From Morchella semilibera (lineage: Eukaryota; Ascomycota; Pezizomycetes; Pezizales; Morchellaceae), in contig CM018604.1 in the NCBI GenBank assembly GCA_009192285.1, positions 2,480,001 to 2,544,000 of the forward strand: a stretch of DNA of 64,000 bases, read 5' to 3'. Below are positions 22,813 to 34,023 of the stretch, piece by piece (position 1 is the first letter of the stretch; the number at the start of each line of letters is the position of its first letter). Made by a program: the position numbers and the translations under genes. The notes under the pieces were generated by a model that did no database searches, was not told the origin of the DNA, and saw nothing but the letters and a program-made list of their open reading frames with translations.

Positions 22813-23273
22813 ACTATGAGGCAGAAAGGAAAGCGGTCCGATCATCATGAAAACACCCGGAATAAAGAGACTACAAGAGATGAAATGGTTAGGATTCTTA
22901 CTTTGAGAGAGTCAGGGAAGAGCTGGAGGGAGATAGGAAGGATAATGGAGATAGATTTCAGGACCTGTCAGGGAATATTTAGACGTGCAAGAGCAAATGG
23001 CACTCCAACAAATAGAAGAAGACAAGGTAGACCACCTATTTTCAATGCAGCAGAAAAAGAGAGACTACGTGAGTTTGTTACGAGAGATAAGAGGACACGT
23101 CGTCTACCTTGGGAGGCTATAATCAATGAGATGGGATATGCTTGTTCTACTAGAACTCTACGGGATGTAATGGCATCTATGGGCTATCATAAACGTCTGC
23201 CCCGTAAAAAGTAAGATCTCTAGTTTCTCTGGAGGATTTGAAGCTAGTGATAAATAGATGGGGAATAAGACCA
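22813..23273 (+). pseudogene. Tc1-like transposase, N-terminal fragment
   Basis: About 130 residues are readable and contain two helix-turn-helix units: DEMVRILTLRESGKSWREIG with RTCQGIFRRARANG, then RQGRPPIF with LREFVTRDKRTRRLPWEAI. This is the paired DNA-binding region of Tc1/mariner and Tc3-like transposases. The frame stops after RLPRKK at 23214 and the DDE domain is absent because of the Gypsy-1 insertion. Confidence 0.75.
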
Positions 23274-23904
23274 TGTGACGGAGTGACGCGACGCAAAGAA
23301 GAAGATGACAATGATGACGCAGAGGGACCTCAGGAGCACAGCCTAATGACGAGGAGACCGACGAAGACAAAGGTAGCACCGGGCAGGCACAAACACAGGC
23401 ACCGGCGAAGGCAAAGGCAAGGGCAAAGGCACAAGGGCACAAGGCAGGGATAGTAAGGACCAAATGGACCTCAACGGGAACGATGAAGGATACTATGAGT
23501 TTCCTCCCGTTAGAGGGTCAAGTATTTGGTACAGGAGGCTATGGCTTTAGGAATGGGAGTAGATTCAGATGTACCGAGATAACAGGAAGACGAGACAGAG
23601 AGGAAAGAAAGAAAGAACTAAGGAAAACGTCCAACCCTGCTATTTAACACTACTCCTCCTCCAGTCCGCCATAACTCAAACATCGGTTCATAGAAACCCA
23701 CAGAAACCCGTCGCATCCACACCTCGTATTCCTCCCCACCATCCCCGCTATTTACATTACCAATCCATCACGCCATCAAACCTCCTAGAATTAAATGACG
23801 ACAACCTCCCTTAGCACACCCCCTCCTCGCTTAACCGTTCCTAAACAATCGCAACAGCGCTTCGACTACCAAACTCTTGGGACCGATGCCAAGATGCCGG
23901 GACA
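23274..23904 (-). repeat. Gypsy-1 3' LTR (631 bp)
   Basis: In plus sense it runs TGTGACGG...CCGGGACA. In the element's own sense it starts TGTCCCGG, directly after a purine-rich tract (GGAGGGGACC) at 23905-23920. Related solo LTRs occur at 6332, 40152 and 48692. Confidence 0.85.
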
Positions 23905-23906
23905 GA

Positions 23907-25870
23907 TCAGGTCCCCTCCAAGGGCCTTGCTCCTGATAGGCCGAGGTTTCGAAGGATATTGATCATAAATGCTCTTCGAAGGTTGGAACTATGTTCAAGA
24001 TCGTTCGATGGCTGCCAGGAGGGTTCGTCATAACCAACATATTTAACCAAATACTCCACCCGCCGTCCCCTCTTCCTAGAATCCAATATTTCCGCAACTT
24101 CCCATTCAGTTTCCCCTTCAACCTCCACTGGTGGGGGTGGTTCAACAACTTGTCCTGGAACCGGATCATTCCTCGCCGGCGATAGCAATGAGATATGAAA
24201 TACCGGGTGTATTTTCATGGAAACAGGTAATTCCAACTCATAAGCATAGGGACTCACGATTTATTTAACCAAATAGGGACCGATTTGCTTCCAGTCGAGT
24301 TTCTTCGAGGGTCTCTTTGTTTCAATATTCCGGGTAGAAAGCCAGACAGAATCACCAACAGCATAACGAGATTCCGGAGTCCAGTGTAAACTTGCCATTT
24401 CCTCATGTATCTTCTGAGCCCTAAACATCTCGCTCTTGAGGAAGTCAAAAACCTGGGACATCTCTCTTGCCAGCCCATTGGCCTGATCCCCATTTACCGT
24501 CCTTCCATGTTGTAGCGGCCCAAAAGTCATTCGAGGATGTCTTCCGTAGTTTGCTGGAAAGGAGACATATTAGTGGTTTCGGAAATATGATTATTAGTAG
24601 CAAACTCAGCAAGAGGGAGAAAAGTGGTCCAGTTATCTTGTTGATAGGAAACATAGCTGCGCAAGTATTGTTCTATAATCGCATTAATCCTTTCTGTTTG
24701 TCCATCGGTCTGAGGATGAAAGGCAGTAGAATATCGCGGGGCAATTTCTAACTGATCGCAAAGAGCTTGCCAGAACTCTGCCGTAAACTGTGTCCCTCGG
24801 TCTGAAACAATAGTTTCTGGCAATCCATGTAACTTCCATACCTGCTCCAGGTATAGACGAGACAGATCCCTGGCGTTAACATTCTCTGTTGTGGGAATCA
24901 AGTGTTTCATCTTTGTCAACCGATCCACTACCACAAGTATGGCGTTAAACCCATTACTCTCCGGGAGTCCGGTCACAAAATCCATAGTAATATCCGACCA
25001 AGGTCCCTTGGGTGCTGATAGCGGCCGCAAGACTCCTTGAAGAGGATTATGACTCACTTTACTCCGCCGGCAAGTGTGGCAATTCTGGACATAGCAATCT
25101 GTATACTTCCGCATGGTCGGCCAATAATAGTTCCGGCTCAGGAGTTCTAATGTCTTCGATCGTCCAGGGTGTCTAGCAGAGGGTTTGTCGTGGTATTCCC
25201 GTAACAGATAAAGCTTAAGCTCGTCGTAATCGGGGACATAGAGTGTATTCCGATAAAGCAATAACCCCTCCTCGCTTTCCTTACACTCAGCCAACAAAAT
25301 CTCTTTCGATTGACGGACGCCGTCTCGAAGCATGAATAGGATTTTGCTTGGGAAGCTGTCATACTGGTAAGCTTTATTAAATAAATCAAGTACGGGAGAC
25401 GATCCTTCAGCGGGTTCATTTGACAAAGAGCCCGCTAACAAACCTATCTTTGAATCTAAATTCTCCTTCTTCAAGACCACCCGACTTTGTTGTTCCAATC
25501 TCTCATCCCCTTCCTTCGGTAGATACTTAGACCTCCGGGTCAAAATATCAACTTTCCTCCCCTGTTTTTCGGGTCTATATTGGATAACAAAATTAAACTG
25601 AGACAAGAACTCTGCCCAACGAGTTTGACGCCGGTTCAGCAATTTGGTTGACATAAAATACTTAAGATTGCAATGATCTGTGAGCACCTTCACTTGGAAT
25701 TGAGCTGTCTCCAGGTGAGGTCTCCATTCTTCGAAACAACGAATAATGGCCAGCAATTCTTTGTCATAGATCTCATAGTTGCATTCCGCAGGCGATTGTG
25801 TCTTAGAAAAGAAGGCAACTGGGTGGAGTACTCCTTCATCATCGCGTTGTGATAATATCCCTGCCGACAC
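23907..25870 (-). pseudogene. Gypsy-1 RNase H, integrase and chromodomain
   Basis: From 25870 down, RNase H motifs ([46 protein letters not shown]) are followed by the integrase HHCC zone ([26 protein letters not shown]) and the DDE core ([46 protein letters not shown]). A frameshift and stop near 24527 separate this from the GPY/F region and from the chromodomain ([25 protein letters not shown]), which ends at 23907. The chromodomain targets integration to modified chromatin in this family. The RNase H start is split by Gypsy-2. Confidence 0.88.
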
Positions 25871-25875
25871 ATAAT

Positions 25876-26273
25876 TTTCATGGATACGCTAGGATCGGGA
25901 GACTGGAACGATTGGCAGGGTTGGGATTATTGTAAGTTAGGAGGCGGGGTTGAGTCAGAGTAGGTTCTATGGGTTTCTGTTACGCGAGAATGTGAGTCAT
26001 GGTAGGGGTTACGCGAGGATATGAGTCAGGCTTGGCTCTGGAATAACGGGTATATAAGGGAGGCAACGGCGCCTACTCCTGTACTTTCTTTCTCTTCCTT
26101 TTCTCTTTACGCAACGTCTTCTGTATCTACAATATACCATAGTCTCTACTCTCTACTAGTGACTATCGCTGATTCCCATACTTCTCTTTCATACTTCCCC
26201 CCTCTTGGGAAGTATCGCTGTCAATATCCCGCACCCTGCGGAACGAAGCTACAACCCTAACACCCCCTTGAGA
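25876..26273 (+). repeat. Gypsy-2 5' LTR
   Basis: It is 398 bp long, from TTTCATGG to CTTGAGA. It carries a TATATAAG box at 26051-26058, likely the element promoter, followed by a CT-rich initiator region. Confidence 0.88.
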
Positions 26274-26307
26274 TTACGTTGCGTCGTCATCCGCACCGTG
26301 CACAACC

Positions 26308-27646
26308 ATGTCTACTCCTACTCCTCCACCCCCTCTCACAGCCCGCATCCTAGATGGGGTCACCATCGATGGTAATTACCAAATTCCTCAAACCTTTGAG
26401 GAGTTTGACGCAGTCGAAGACAAACACTATCACTATGTACATCTCCTCGCTCTTGTGCGCGAAGGAGATCGATGGAAGGCAGAACGGGACGCAAGCCGGG
26501 CCCTACACCTTCAAACCAGACAAGATTTGGCCGAAGCCAGAGACCAACTGACCGCCTCCCAACAACCACACCGACGCTCTAGAAGCCCAGGTCCGAACCT
26601 TGGAATTCCAACTCGCTGCAGCTCGCGCACCACCACCACCACCACCACCACCACCACCCCCACCCCCACCAATAGTTCCTCCCCCACCCGCTAATAATCC
26701 GCCTCCAGCTTTTCGTTCGGAGAAATTCCCAGACCCGCCTAAGTTTAACGGGACCCGCAAGGAGCTACCCGGGTTCCTTAACCTTCTCCGTACCAAACTC
26801 AGGGTTAACCATGATAGATTCCTGAACGAAGAGGCTAACTTGAAGGTCTTTTATGCAGTAAGTCGGTTGGAGGGAAAGGCTTTAGATCAGGTCATCCCAA
26901 TAGCCACCGGAGACGCCGCCCCATTCGTTTCTGTCGCTACCTTCGTTGCATTTTTGGAAGCATCTTTCGGAGACCCAGACCCTAGAGGCACAGCCCGAAG
27001 GGAGCTCCAAGGCCTTCGCCAAGGCAAGGGAGACTTTGCAACTTACCTTACCCAATTCCTACGTATTATGGGCCAATTCGACTATAATGAGGAAGCCAAG
27101 AAGGACGCCCTGGAAACTGGGCTCTCTGACGATCTTAAGGACGCCATGATCTACCAAGACACCGCGGAGGAAGGCTTTGATGCCTATGTCAGGAGACTTA
27201 TGACCATGGACAATAAGATTAGGGCCAGGAAGGATGCCCACAAAACTAACCGGAATCCGATGGGACAATTCGCCTCCCAACCCGCTTCTCCACATTCGTC
27301 GCATACGCCAGGAGGCCTGGCCCCCATGGATCTTTCTGCCCTGCAGGCTCGCACTGTACGCCCCCCGCCAGAAGGAAGGTATACATTTGCCAACGGCCGC
27401 CGACACACTACGATTGCTGAAAAGAAATGGAGGATGGAGAATGGCCGTTGTGCCTACTGTGCCGCCCCTGATCACATTTTCGCCAACTGCCCCCAAGGCA
27501 ATCGCCCGCGTGCTCCCCCTCCAGCTATGAGGGGTGCCGCCCTGTTTGCTCCCCCTGCTGCCCCTATTGAAGCTCCTATTTCTTCTTCTTCTTCTTCTTT
27601 ATCTACGGATGTTGTGTTGTCTTCTGGTAATTCGGGTTTTCAGTAG
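26308..27646 (+). pseudogene. Gypsy-2 Gag, frameshifted
   Basis: The frame starts MSTPTPPPPLTARI at 26308 and shifts near 26560, where a one-base change separates ARDQLTAS from DALEAQVRTLEFQL. The second part (to 27646) holds a polyproline run, the Gag core (KFNGTRKELPGFLNLLRTKL, TYLTQFLRIMGQFDYNEEAK) and one zinc knuckle (CAYCAAPDHIFANC). Gag forms the virus-like particle. Total length without the break would be about 445 residues. Confidence 0.85.
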
Positions 27647-27735
27647 TCCCTGGCCAGTATCATGGCCCTCGCCAGGGACCTTCAAAGGAATTTTCTTTAT
27701 CTGCGTTTTCTATCTCTGGTTTTTCGGTTTCGGTT

Positions 27736-29940
27736 ATGGCAGAGGAGGAATTAAATGGAGACCACTTAGTTGTAGCATGTAATATTGCTCACAATAAGAA
27801 CTCTATTTCCACCTATGCTATGATTGATACTGGGGCCTCGGGATTCGCATTTATTGATGAAACCTTTGCGCGCCATCATCAACTTCCCCTTCTCCCCCTT
27901 AAAACTCCTCGTACTCTTGAGGTGATCGATGGAAGACCTATCGCATCCGGACAAATTACCTCAATGTGTCGTGTACCTCTACTTATTGGTTCTCATCAAG
28001 AACAAATTCCACTTTTTGTTACCAAGCTGGGACAGTACCCCCTAGTTCTTGGTATTCCTTGGCTACAACATCATGATGCCACTCTTAAATTTAAGAACAA
28101 TACGGTGGCCTTCGACTCAGAGTTCTGTAAAAAGAACTGCAATTTTGTTACTACCCCCGATGTTATTTCCGGCATTAAACCTCCAACCCATATGATAGGC
28201 CCTGTTCCTTTTAGTCGCCTTGCCCGCCGTAAACAATTACAGATCTGCAGTATAACACTGTACGAGATTGAGAAGGCCCTCCAGGACGCTCCAAAGGATG
28301 GATGGAAACAAAGGATTCCTGAACGCTATCATCATCGGTTGAATATGTTCGATGAAGCCTTTGCCCAGGATCTACCGCCTCGTCGCCCCTATGACCATAA
28401 GATACCCCTGAAGGAAGGCAAGGAGCCCCCATTCGGCCCCCTCTATGGCATGTCTAGGGATGAGTTGTTCGCACTTAGGGACTATATTCGGGAGAACCTC
28501 TCTAAAGGCTTCATTCGCGCCAGTTCGTCCCCGGCTGGGGCTCCAGTATTATTTGTGAAGAAAGCTGACGGGCCCCTTCGCCTCTGCGTGGATTACCGAG
28601 GACTAAACGAGCTGACGGTCAAGAATCGATACCCATTACCCTTAATTCGGGAAACTTTGGACCGTCTCTCCAAAGCCAAGTGGTATACTAAGTTGGACTT
28701 AAGACAGGGGTATAATCAAATTCGTATGGCCGAAGGGGAGGAGTGGAAGACAGCATTTAGGACCCGCTACGGTCATTTCGAATATACCGTGATGCCATTC
28801 GGTCTTACCAATGCCCCCGCTACCTTTCAACATTTTATTAATGACTGCCTCCGAGAACATTTGGACCAATTTTGCACCGCATATTTGGACGACATCCTTA
28901 TATATAGCGACTCCCTCGAGGAACACGAACAACATGTCGAAATAATATTGGGAGCCCTACAGGAGAACGGAATCCTGCTGAAACCAGAGAAGTGCGAATT
29001 TCATACCCAAAGCACCACTTATCTAGGATTGATTATCGAACCCAATGGTATACGTATGGATCCTCACAAGGTATCGGCGGTACAAGAATGGACCACCCCT
29101 AAGTCGGTCAAGGATGTGCAAGCCTTTCTGGGCTTTGCCAATTTTTATCGCCGCTTTATTTTTGGATTCTCAAAACTCGCCGCCCCCTTGACTAAACTTA
29201 CAAAAAAAAATGTTCCTTTCGTATGGACATCGGAAGCAGAAATAGCATTCCAATCCTTGAAAGAGGCCTTTACTACCGCCCCCATTTTGATTCATTTTGA
29301 TCCCGAAAAGCCAATTACAGTGGAAACAGATGCGTCGGACTATGTTGCCGGTGGCATACTCTCCCAATATGATGAACAGGGGAAATTACACCCTGTGGCG
29401 TTCTTTTCTAAGAAACATACGCCAGCAGAATGCAATTACGAGATTTACGATAAAGAGTTACTGGCGATAATCAGATGTTTCGAGGAATGGAGGCCGGAGT
29501 TGGAGGGAGCTAAACATCCTATTGAGGTTATTTCTGATCACAAAAACCTCGAATACTTTATGTCCATCAAGCAACTCAATAGGAGACAAGTACGATGGGC
29601 CGAATATTTATCGCGATTTAATTTTATTATTAAATATAGGCCGGGAAGGCAGAGTGGGAAGCCGGATGCATTGACTAGGAGATCAGGAGATCTCCCTGAG
29701 GAAGGGGATGAAAGATTGTTGCACCAGAGTCAAACGGTTTTGAAGAAGGAAAATTTGGATCCTAAGCTAAGTTTGTTAGCGGGTTCTTTGGCAAATGAAC
29801 CCGCTGAAAAGAACGCCCCCCTACAGAAATTATTTGATGAAGGATACTTAGCTGACCCATTCCCACAAAAGATTCTGGATCTACTACGGCAGACAGACAC
29901 CAAAACACTGCAAGGAGATATCCCTAGCAGAATGTACTGA
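27736..29940 (+). CDS. Gypsy-2 Pol: protease, reverse transcriptase, RNase H
   Basis: This is a 734-codon frame. The protease has AMIDTGASGFAFI (DTGA active site) near residues 30-42. The reverse transcriptase has [48 protein letters not shown] and the catalytic TAYLDDILIYS. RNase H has [21 protein letters not shown] and ISDHKNLEYF. It ends prematurely at 29940 after a frame change near 29913; the integrase continues in another frame. The start at 27736 is one choice; it lies about 90 bases after the Gag stop. Confidence 0.9.
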   Translation: MAEEELNGDHLVVACNIAHNKNSISTYAMIDTGASGFAFIDETFARHHQLPLLPLKTPRTLEVIDGRPIASGQITSMCRVPLLIGSHQEQIPLFVTKLGQYPLVLGIPWLQHHDATLKFKNNTVAFDSEFCKKNCNFVTTPDVISGIKPPTHMIGPVPFSRLARRKQLQICSITLYEIEKALQDAPKDGWKQRIPERYHHRLNMFDEAFAQDLPPRRPYDHKIPLKEGKEPPFGPLYGMSRDELFALRDYIRENLSKGFIRASSSPAGAPVLFVKKADGPLRLCVDYRGLNELTVKNRYPLPLIRETLDRLSKAKWYTKLDLRQGYNQIRMAEGEEWKTAFRTRYGHFEYTVMPFGLTNAPATFQHFINDCLREHLDQFCTAYLDDILIYSDSLEEHEQHVEIILGALQENGILLKPEKCEFHTQSTTYLGLIIEPNGIRMDPHKVSAVQEWTTPKSVKDVQAFLGFANFYRRFIFGFSKLAAPLTKLTKKNVPFVWTSEAEIAFQSLKEAFTTAPILIHFDPEKPITVETDASDYVAGGILSQYDEQGKLHPVAFFSKKHTPAECNYEIYDKELLAIIRCFEEWRPELEGAKHPIEVISDHKNLEYFMSIKQLNRRQVRWAEYLSRFNFIIKYRPGRQSGKPDALTRRSGDLPEEGDERLLHQSQTVLKKENLDPKLSLLAGSLANEPAEKNAPLQKLFDEGYLADPFPQKILDLLRQTDTKTLQGDIPSRMY

Positions 29941-31415
29941 AGTAGACGGCCGCCTGCTCTATCGCGAAAGTCTTTATGTTCCCGACTATGCACCATTGAG
30001 GCTGGAGATTCTGAAACAATACCACGAGGCTCCCTCGGCAGGACACCCTGGCAGAGAAAAAAACCTTCGAATTGGTTAGCAGGGATTATTATTGGCCAAA
30101 TATGCGTGATTATATCGGTCAATATATTCGGAATTGCCATATTTGCCAGCGAAGTAAGCCAACGACACATGGGAAGTTCGGAGTACTTCGACCGCTACCC
30201 ATACCAGAACAACCCTGGAGAGAGATCTCTATGGACTTTGTTACAGGTTTACCGGAGAGTGAAGGGTATGATGCCATACTGGTGGTTGTGGATCGGTTAA
30301 CGAAGATGCGCCATCTCCTGCCCTGCAATACTACGGTCAATGCGGAAGATTTAGCCAACCTATATTTGCAACATGTTTGGAAACTGCACGGCCTGCCTAT
30401 GCATATTACGTCCGACAGGGGAACTCAATTTACCGCAAAGTTCTGGAAATCCCTCTGTAAGCAATTGAAGATTGAAGCCAGAATGTCAACAGCCTTTCAT
30501 CCGGAAACGGATGGCCAAACAGAGAGACTGAATGCAGTGATGGAACAATACCTCCGAGGGTATGTGTCGTATCAACAGGACAACTGGGTTAAGTGGTTGC
30601 CGATGGCGGAATTTGCGGCAAATAATCAGGTGTCGGCCTCTACCAAAGCCACCCCGTTTTTCGCCAACTATGGCTACCACCCTCGATTTACGATAGACCT
30701 CCGGAAATTGGAGAAAACTCCACCGAGCCTCGATGCCTATGATTTTGCAGGCAAGATGAAGGAATTACACGATTACCTACGGACTCAACTTAGGTCCGCC
30801 CAAGATCAACCCGAGAAGTCAGTTAATATGAAGCGTACTCCCGCCCCACGCTATGAAATTGGCGATATGGTATTTGTTTCAGCAAAGAATATTCGAACTT
30901 CGCGGAATTCCAGGAAGCTTGATTGGAAAAGATTGGGACCCTTTCCCGTTCAAGAGGTCGTCTCGCCCTACGCTTATCGATTAAATCTCCCTGGCTCGAT
31001 GAGGATGCATCCTGTCTTCCATGTCTCTCTGTTGGACCTTGCCGCCGTCGATCCTGTACCGGGACAAAGACAACCACCACCTCCGCCTATTGTTGTTGAT
31101 CAGGAGGAGGAATATGAGGTCGAAGAAGTTTTGGATTCGAGGCATCATGGGAAGCAGGGACTTCAGTACTATGTGAAGTGGACAGGGTATGCTGACCCCA
31201 CGTGGGAGCCCGCCGATTATCATCAACAGACTGCCGCCGTTGATAAGTTTCATATACGCTATCCTGCTAAACCAGGACCAGGGGATATCAAGGCTCACAG
31301 GAGCTCGCGCTTGAAGGGAGGGGCTACTTTCATGGATACGCTAGGATCGGGAGACTGGAACGATTGGCAGGGTTGGGATTATTGTAAGTTAGGAGGCGGG
31401 GTTGAGTCAGAGTAG
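29913..31415 (+). pseudogene. Gypsy-2 integrase with chromodomain
   Basis: The linker from 29913 (LAECTEVDGRLLYRESLYVP, then APSAGHPGRE) shifts frame in an A-run at 30056-30063 into the long frame 30072-31415. Motifs are [31 protein letters not shown] (D), [14 protein letters not shown] (D) and HPETDGQTERLNAVMEQYL (E). A GPY/F-type region follows (GPFPVQEVVSPYAYRL), then a chromodomain (VEEVLDSRHHGKQGLQYYVK, PTWEPADYH). The last 28 or so codons lie inside the 3' LTR. Confidence 0.9.
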
Positions 31416-31725
31416 GTTCTATGGGTTTCTGTTACGCGAGAATGTGAGTCATGGTAGGGGTTACGCGAGGATATGAGTCAGGCTTGGCTCTGGAATAACG
31501 GGTATATAAGGGAGGCAACGGCGCCTACTCCTGTACTTTCTTTCTCTTCCTTTTCTCTTTACGCAACGTCTTCTGTATCTACAATATACCATAGTCTCTA
31601 CTCTCTACTAGTGACTATCGCTGATTCCCATACTTCTCTTTCATACTTCCCCCCTCTTGGGAAGTATCGCTGTCAATATCCCGCACCCTGCGGAACGAAG
31701 CTACAACCCTAACACCCCCTTGAGA
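31328..31725 (+). repeat. Gypsy-2 3' LTR
   Basis: It is 398 bp long and appears identical to the 5' LTR. It is preceded by a purine-rich tract (GAAGGGAGGGG) and contains the last codons of the integrase frame. Confidence 0.88.
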
Positions 31726-31730
31726 ATAAT

Positions 31731-33374
31731 CCGACGCATCGGTTTCCACGATAAACTCCTTCTCAGGATCAGGATGCATTAATACGGGAGCAGTGGTGAA
31801 GGCAGTTTTAAGTTTCTGAAAGGCTTGTTCGACCTTTTGAGTCCACTCGAACCGTACATGTTTTTTTCGTCAAAGCAGTCAATGGCCGAGCCACTCGGGA
31901 GTAAGCGTAAATAAAGCGTCGATAAAAATTGGCAAACCCAAGAAATTCCTGAACCTCCTTCACTGTCTTTGGCGCCTCCCAATCCACAATCGTCTCTACC
32001 TTAGCAGGATCCATCCTTATTCCCCTGGGAGTTAAGATCATGCTCAAATATTTAGTTTCCTGTACACTAAATTCACACTTCTCGGGCTTTAGATGAACTT
32101 CGTTGGCCTCCAGGGCTTCCATAACTTGACGTACATCCTGCTGATGCTGTTCCAATGTCTCTGAGTAGATAAGAATATCATCCAAATAAGCTGTCGCACA
32201 GCAATCCAAAAAGGGGCGAAGAATATCATTGATCCAGCGTTGAAAAGTGGCAGGAGCATTTGTCAGCCCAAAGGCATTACCAAATACTCTCAGTGCCCAT
32301 ACCGAGTTCTAAAAGCCGTCTTCCATTCATCTCCTTCTTTAATCCTAATCTGATTATAGCCCCAACGTAGATCCAGCTTGGTAAAATAATTCGCCCGTGC
32401 TAGGTTGGCCATGGTCTCTGGTGTAAGGGGAAGAAGATATCGATCCTTAACCGTGATGGCATTCAGCTTCCGATAATCAATGCACAAGCGTAAGGACCCA
32501 TCAGCTTTCTTAACAAACAGCACCGGGGCGCCAGCCGGAGAGTTGCTCATCTAAGAAACCCTTTCTTCAAATTATCGGCCAGATAATCCCTCAACGCCTT
32601 CAACTCTTCCCATGACATGCTATACATGGGACCAAAGGGTGGTACTGTTCCTTCTTGTAGCTTTATCTCATGATCATAGGGACGATGTGGTGGTAACCTG
32701 GATGCGTTGGTTTCATCAAATAACTGTCGGAAGCGTTGATAATCTATCGGAATCTTCCCATCCGGGTTGGCAGGCGTCTCCAATATTTTGTTAACGGCAT
32801 ACAGGGTAGTTGAATAAATTTGAACGGTAGGATCCTGAGCCAGCTTCTTAAACGATCGAGGGGTGACCGCTGAAATATGGGTAACTGGCCGTTCTGGTGG
32901 TGGTGTTGAAATTCCCCGAGCAACAATAGGTTTGCGATTGGCTATGCAATGTTCAAGACATACTGATGATTGGAAGCGAATCTCATTCTTTCCACTGTCA
33001 ATCAGAACCCCATGTCTTCTCATCCAAGGTATTCCCATCACTATCGGGTAGTGTCCTAGTTTTGTAACAAAGAAAGGACACTCTTTCACATGTCCATTAA
33101 TCTCCAATTCCAACGTTACCTTCTTAATCACTTTTCCTGACTCAATGGGTCTTCCATCAATCACATCAATCTCCCTCTCGGTCCTCAAGTTCTTCATGTT
33201 TAATTCATGCCGGCGCGCAAAGTTTTCATCAATAAATGCATATCCCGACGCTCCAGTATCAATCAAGGCATAGGTGGGTACAATAGATTTTTTATTTTGC
33301 GAAATAGAACAAACTACAATCAATTGATTCCCATCCATCTCCCCTTCTGATACTGAAAACGTAGAAATAGACAC
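31731..33374 (-). pseudogene. Gypsy-1 protease and reverse transcriptase
   Basis: The upstream frame (33374-32547) carries the protease (YALIDTGASGYAFIDENFA) and the start of the reverse transcriptase (YDHEIKLQEGTVPPFGPMYS). The next frame (32550-32290) has [20 protein letters not shown] and [14 protein letters not shown]. After a stop and frame change at YGH comes ATAYLDDILIYSETLEQHQQ with the catalytic YLDD, then FLGFANFYRRFIYAYSRVA. The sequence then meets Gypsy-2 at the ATAAT duplication. At least three breaks make it inactive. Confidence 0.87.
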
Positions 33375-33524
33375 CTTAGAAAAAACCTTTGGAGGTCCCT
33401 GGGCTATGCCGCTTAGGCCAGAGACGAATCTTTTAACTCTTCTTCATCCGACGACAAATCCTCTTCCTTTTCCTTCTTTTCTTTCTTTGCCTCCAACAGT
33501 GCTCCCCTCATCCTCGGTGCTGCC

Positions 33525-34023
33525 TTTCATGAATACGCTAGGTTCGGAGGCCTGGAATGATTGGCGGGGATGGGATTACTGTAAGCTCGGAGGCGGAGAT
33601 GAGTCAGCGTAGGTTCTATGGGTTTCCGTTACGCAGGAATGTGAGTCATAAGTTGGGGTTATGCGAGGATATGAGTCAGGCTTGGCTCCGGGATACTGGG
33701 TATATAAGGGAGGCAACGGCGCCTGCTTCTGTACTTTCTTTCTTTTCCTTTTCTCTTTACGCAACGTCTTCTGTAACTAGTATTCAATCTACTTCATAGT
33801 CTCTACTCCTAGCGACCATCGCTGTCTAAACTCTCATACCTCTCCTTACCGAGAAGTATCGCTGTCACCTACCTACCCTCTATGTCCCCGGAGAGAGTCA
33901 TCTACTGGTATCTTCGCTTACATGTCGCGATCCGAGATTCCTTGTGGACTCTCTGCCCCACTCTACTTCTTTTGTAACTCGTGCCCTGTGGAACGAAGCT
34001 ACTCTGCCACCCCCTCCTTGAGA
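33525..34023 (+). mobile_element. Solo LTR related to Gypsy-2 (499 bp)
   Basis: It starts TTTCATGAATACGCTAGG and ends CCTTGAGA, like the Gypsy-2 LTRs, and has the same TATATAAG box, but is about 100 bp longer near its 3' part. TGCC occurs on both sides (33521-33524, 34024-34027). It splits the 3' part of the Gypsy-1 gag gene. Confidence 0.78.

Larger units (their letters stand above)
22369..23273 (+). mobile_element. Tc1/mariner-type element cut by Gypsy-1
   Basis: After a TA at 22367-22368 the left end CCGGGGGTTGAGGGTAAG begins, followed by a 20-bp minisatellite and then the N-terminal part of a transposase. The right part is lost where the Gypsy-1 LTR starts at 23274. Confidence 0.65.
25876..31725 (+). 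mobile_element. Gypsy-2, young chromodomain Gypsy element (5850 bp)
   Basis: It is inserted in the RNase H region of Gypsy-1 and flanked by ATAAT at 25871-25875 and 31726-31730. Its two 398-bp LTRs look identical on direct reading, so insertion was recent. The LTR termini are TTTCATGG and CCTTGAGA, not TG..CA. Gene order is gag, protease, reverse transcriptase, RNase H, integrase, chromodomain. Three frame breaks are present despite the identical LTRs. Confidence 0.92.

Noticed and set aside
23269-23909. GACCA and GATCA on either side of the LTR 23274-23904 as a target duplication of a solo LTR
   Set aside because: The right side is the purine tract of Gypsy-1 and the LTR is the 3' LTR of that element, so the near match is chance.
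26021-26260. 79-codon frame in the Gypsy-2 LTRs as a gene
   Set aside because: It is present only because the LTRs are identical; no domain is seen and it crosses the TATA box.
26503-26796. Glycine-rich frame opposite Gypsy-2 gag
   Set aside because: It is the reverse of the polyproline run (CCACCACC) in Gag.
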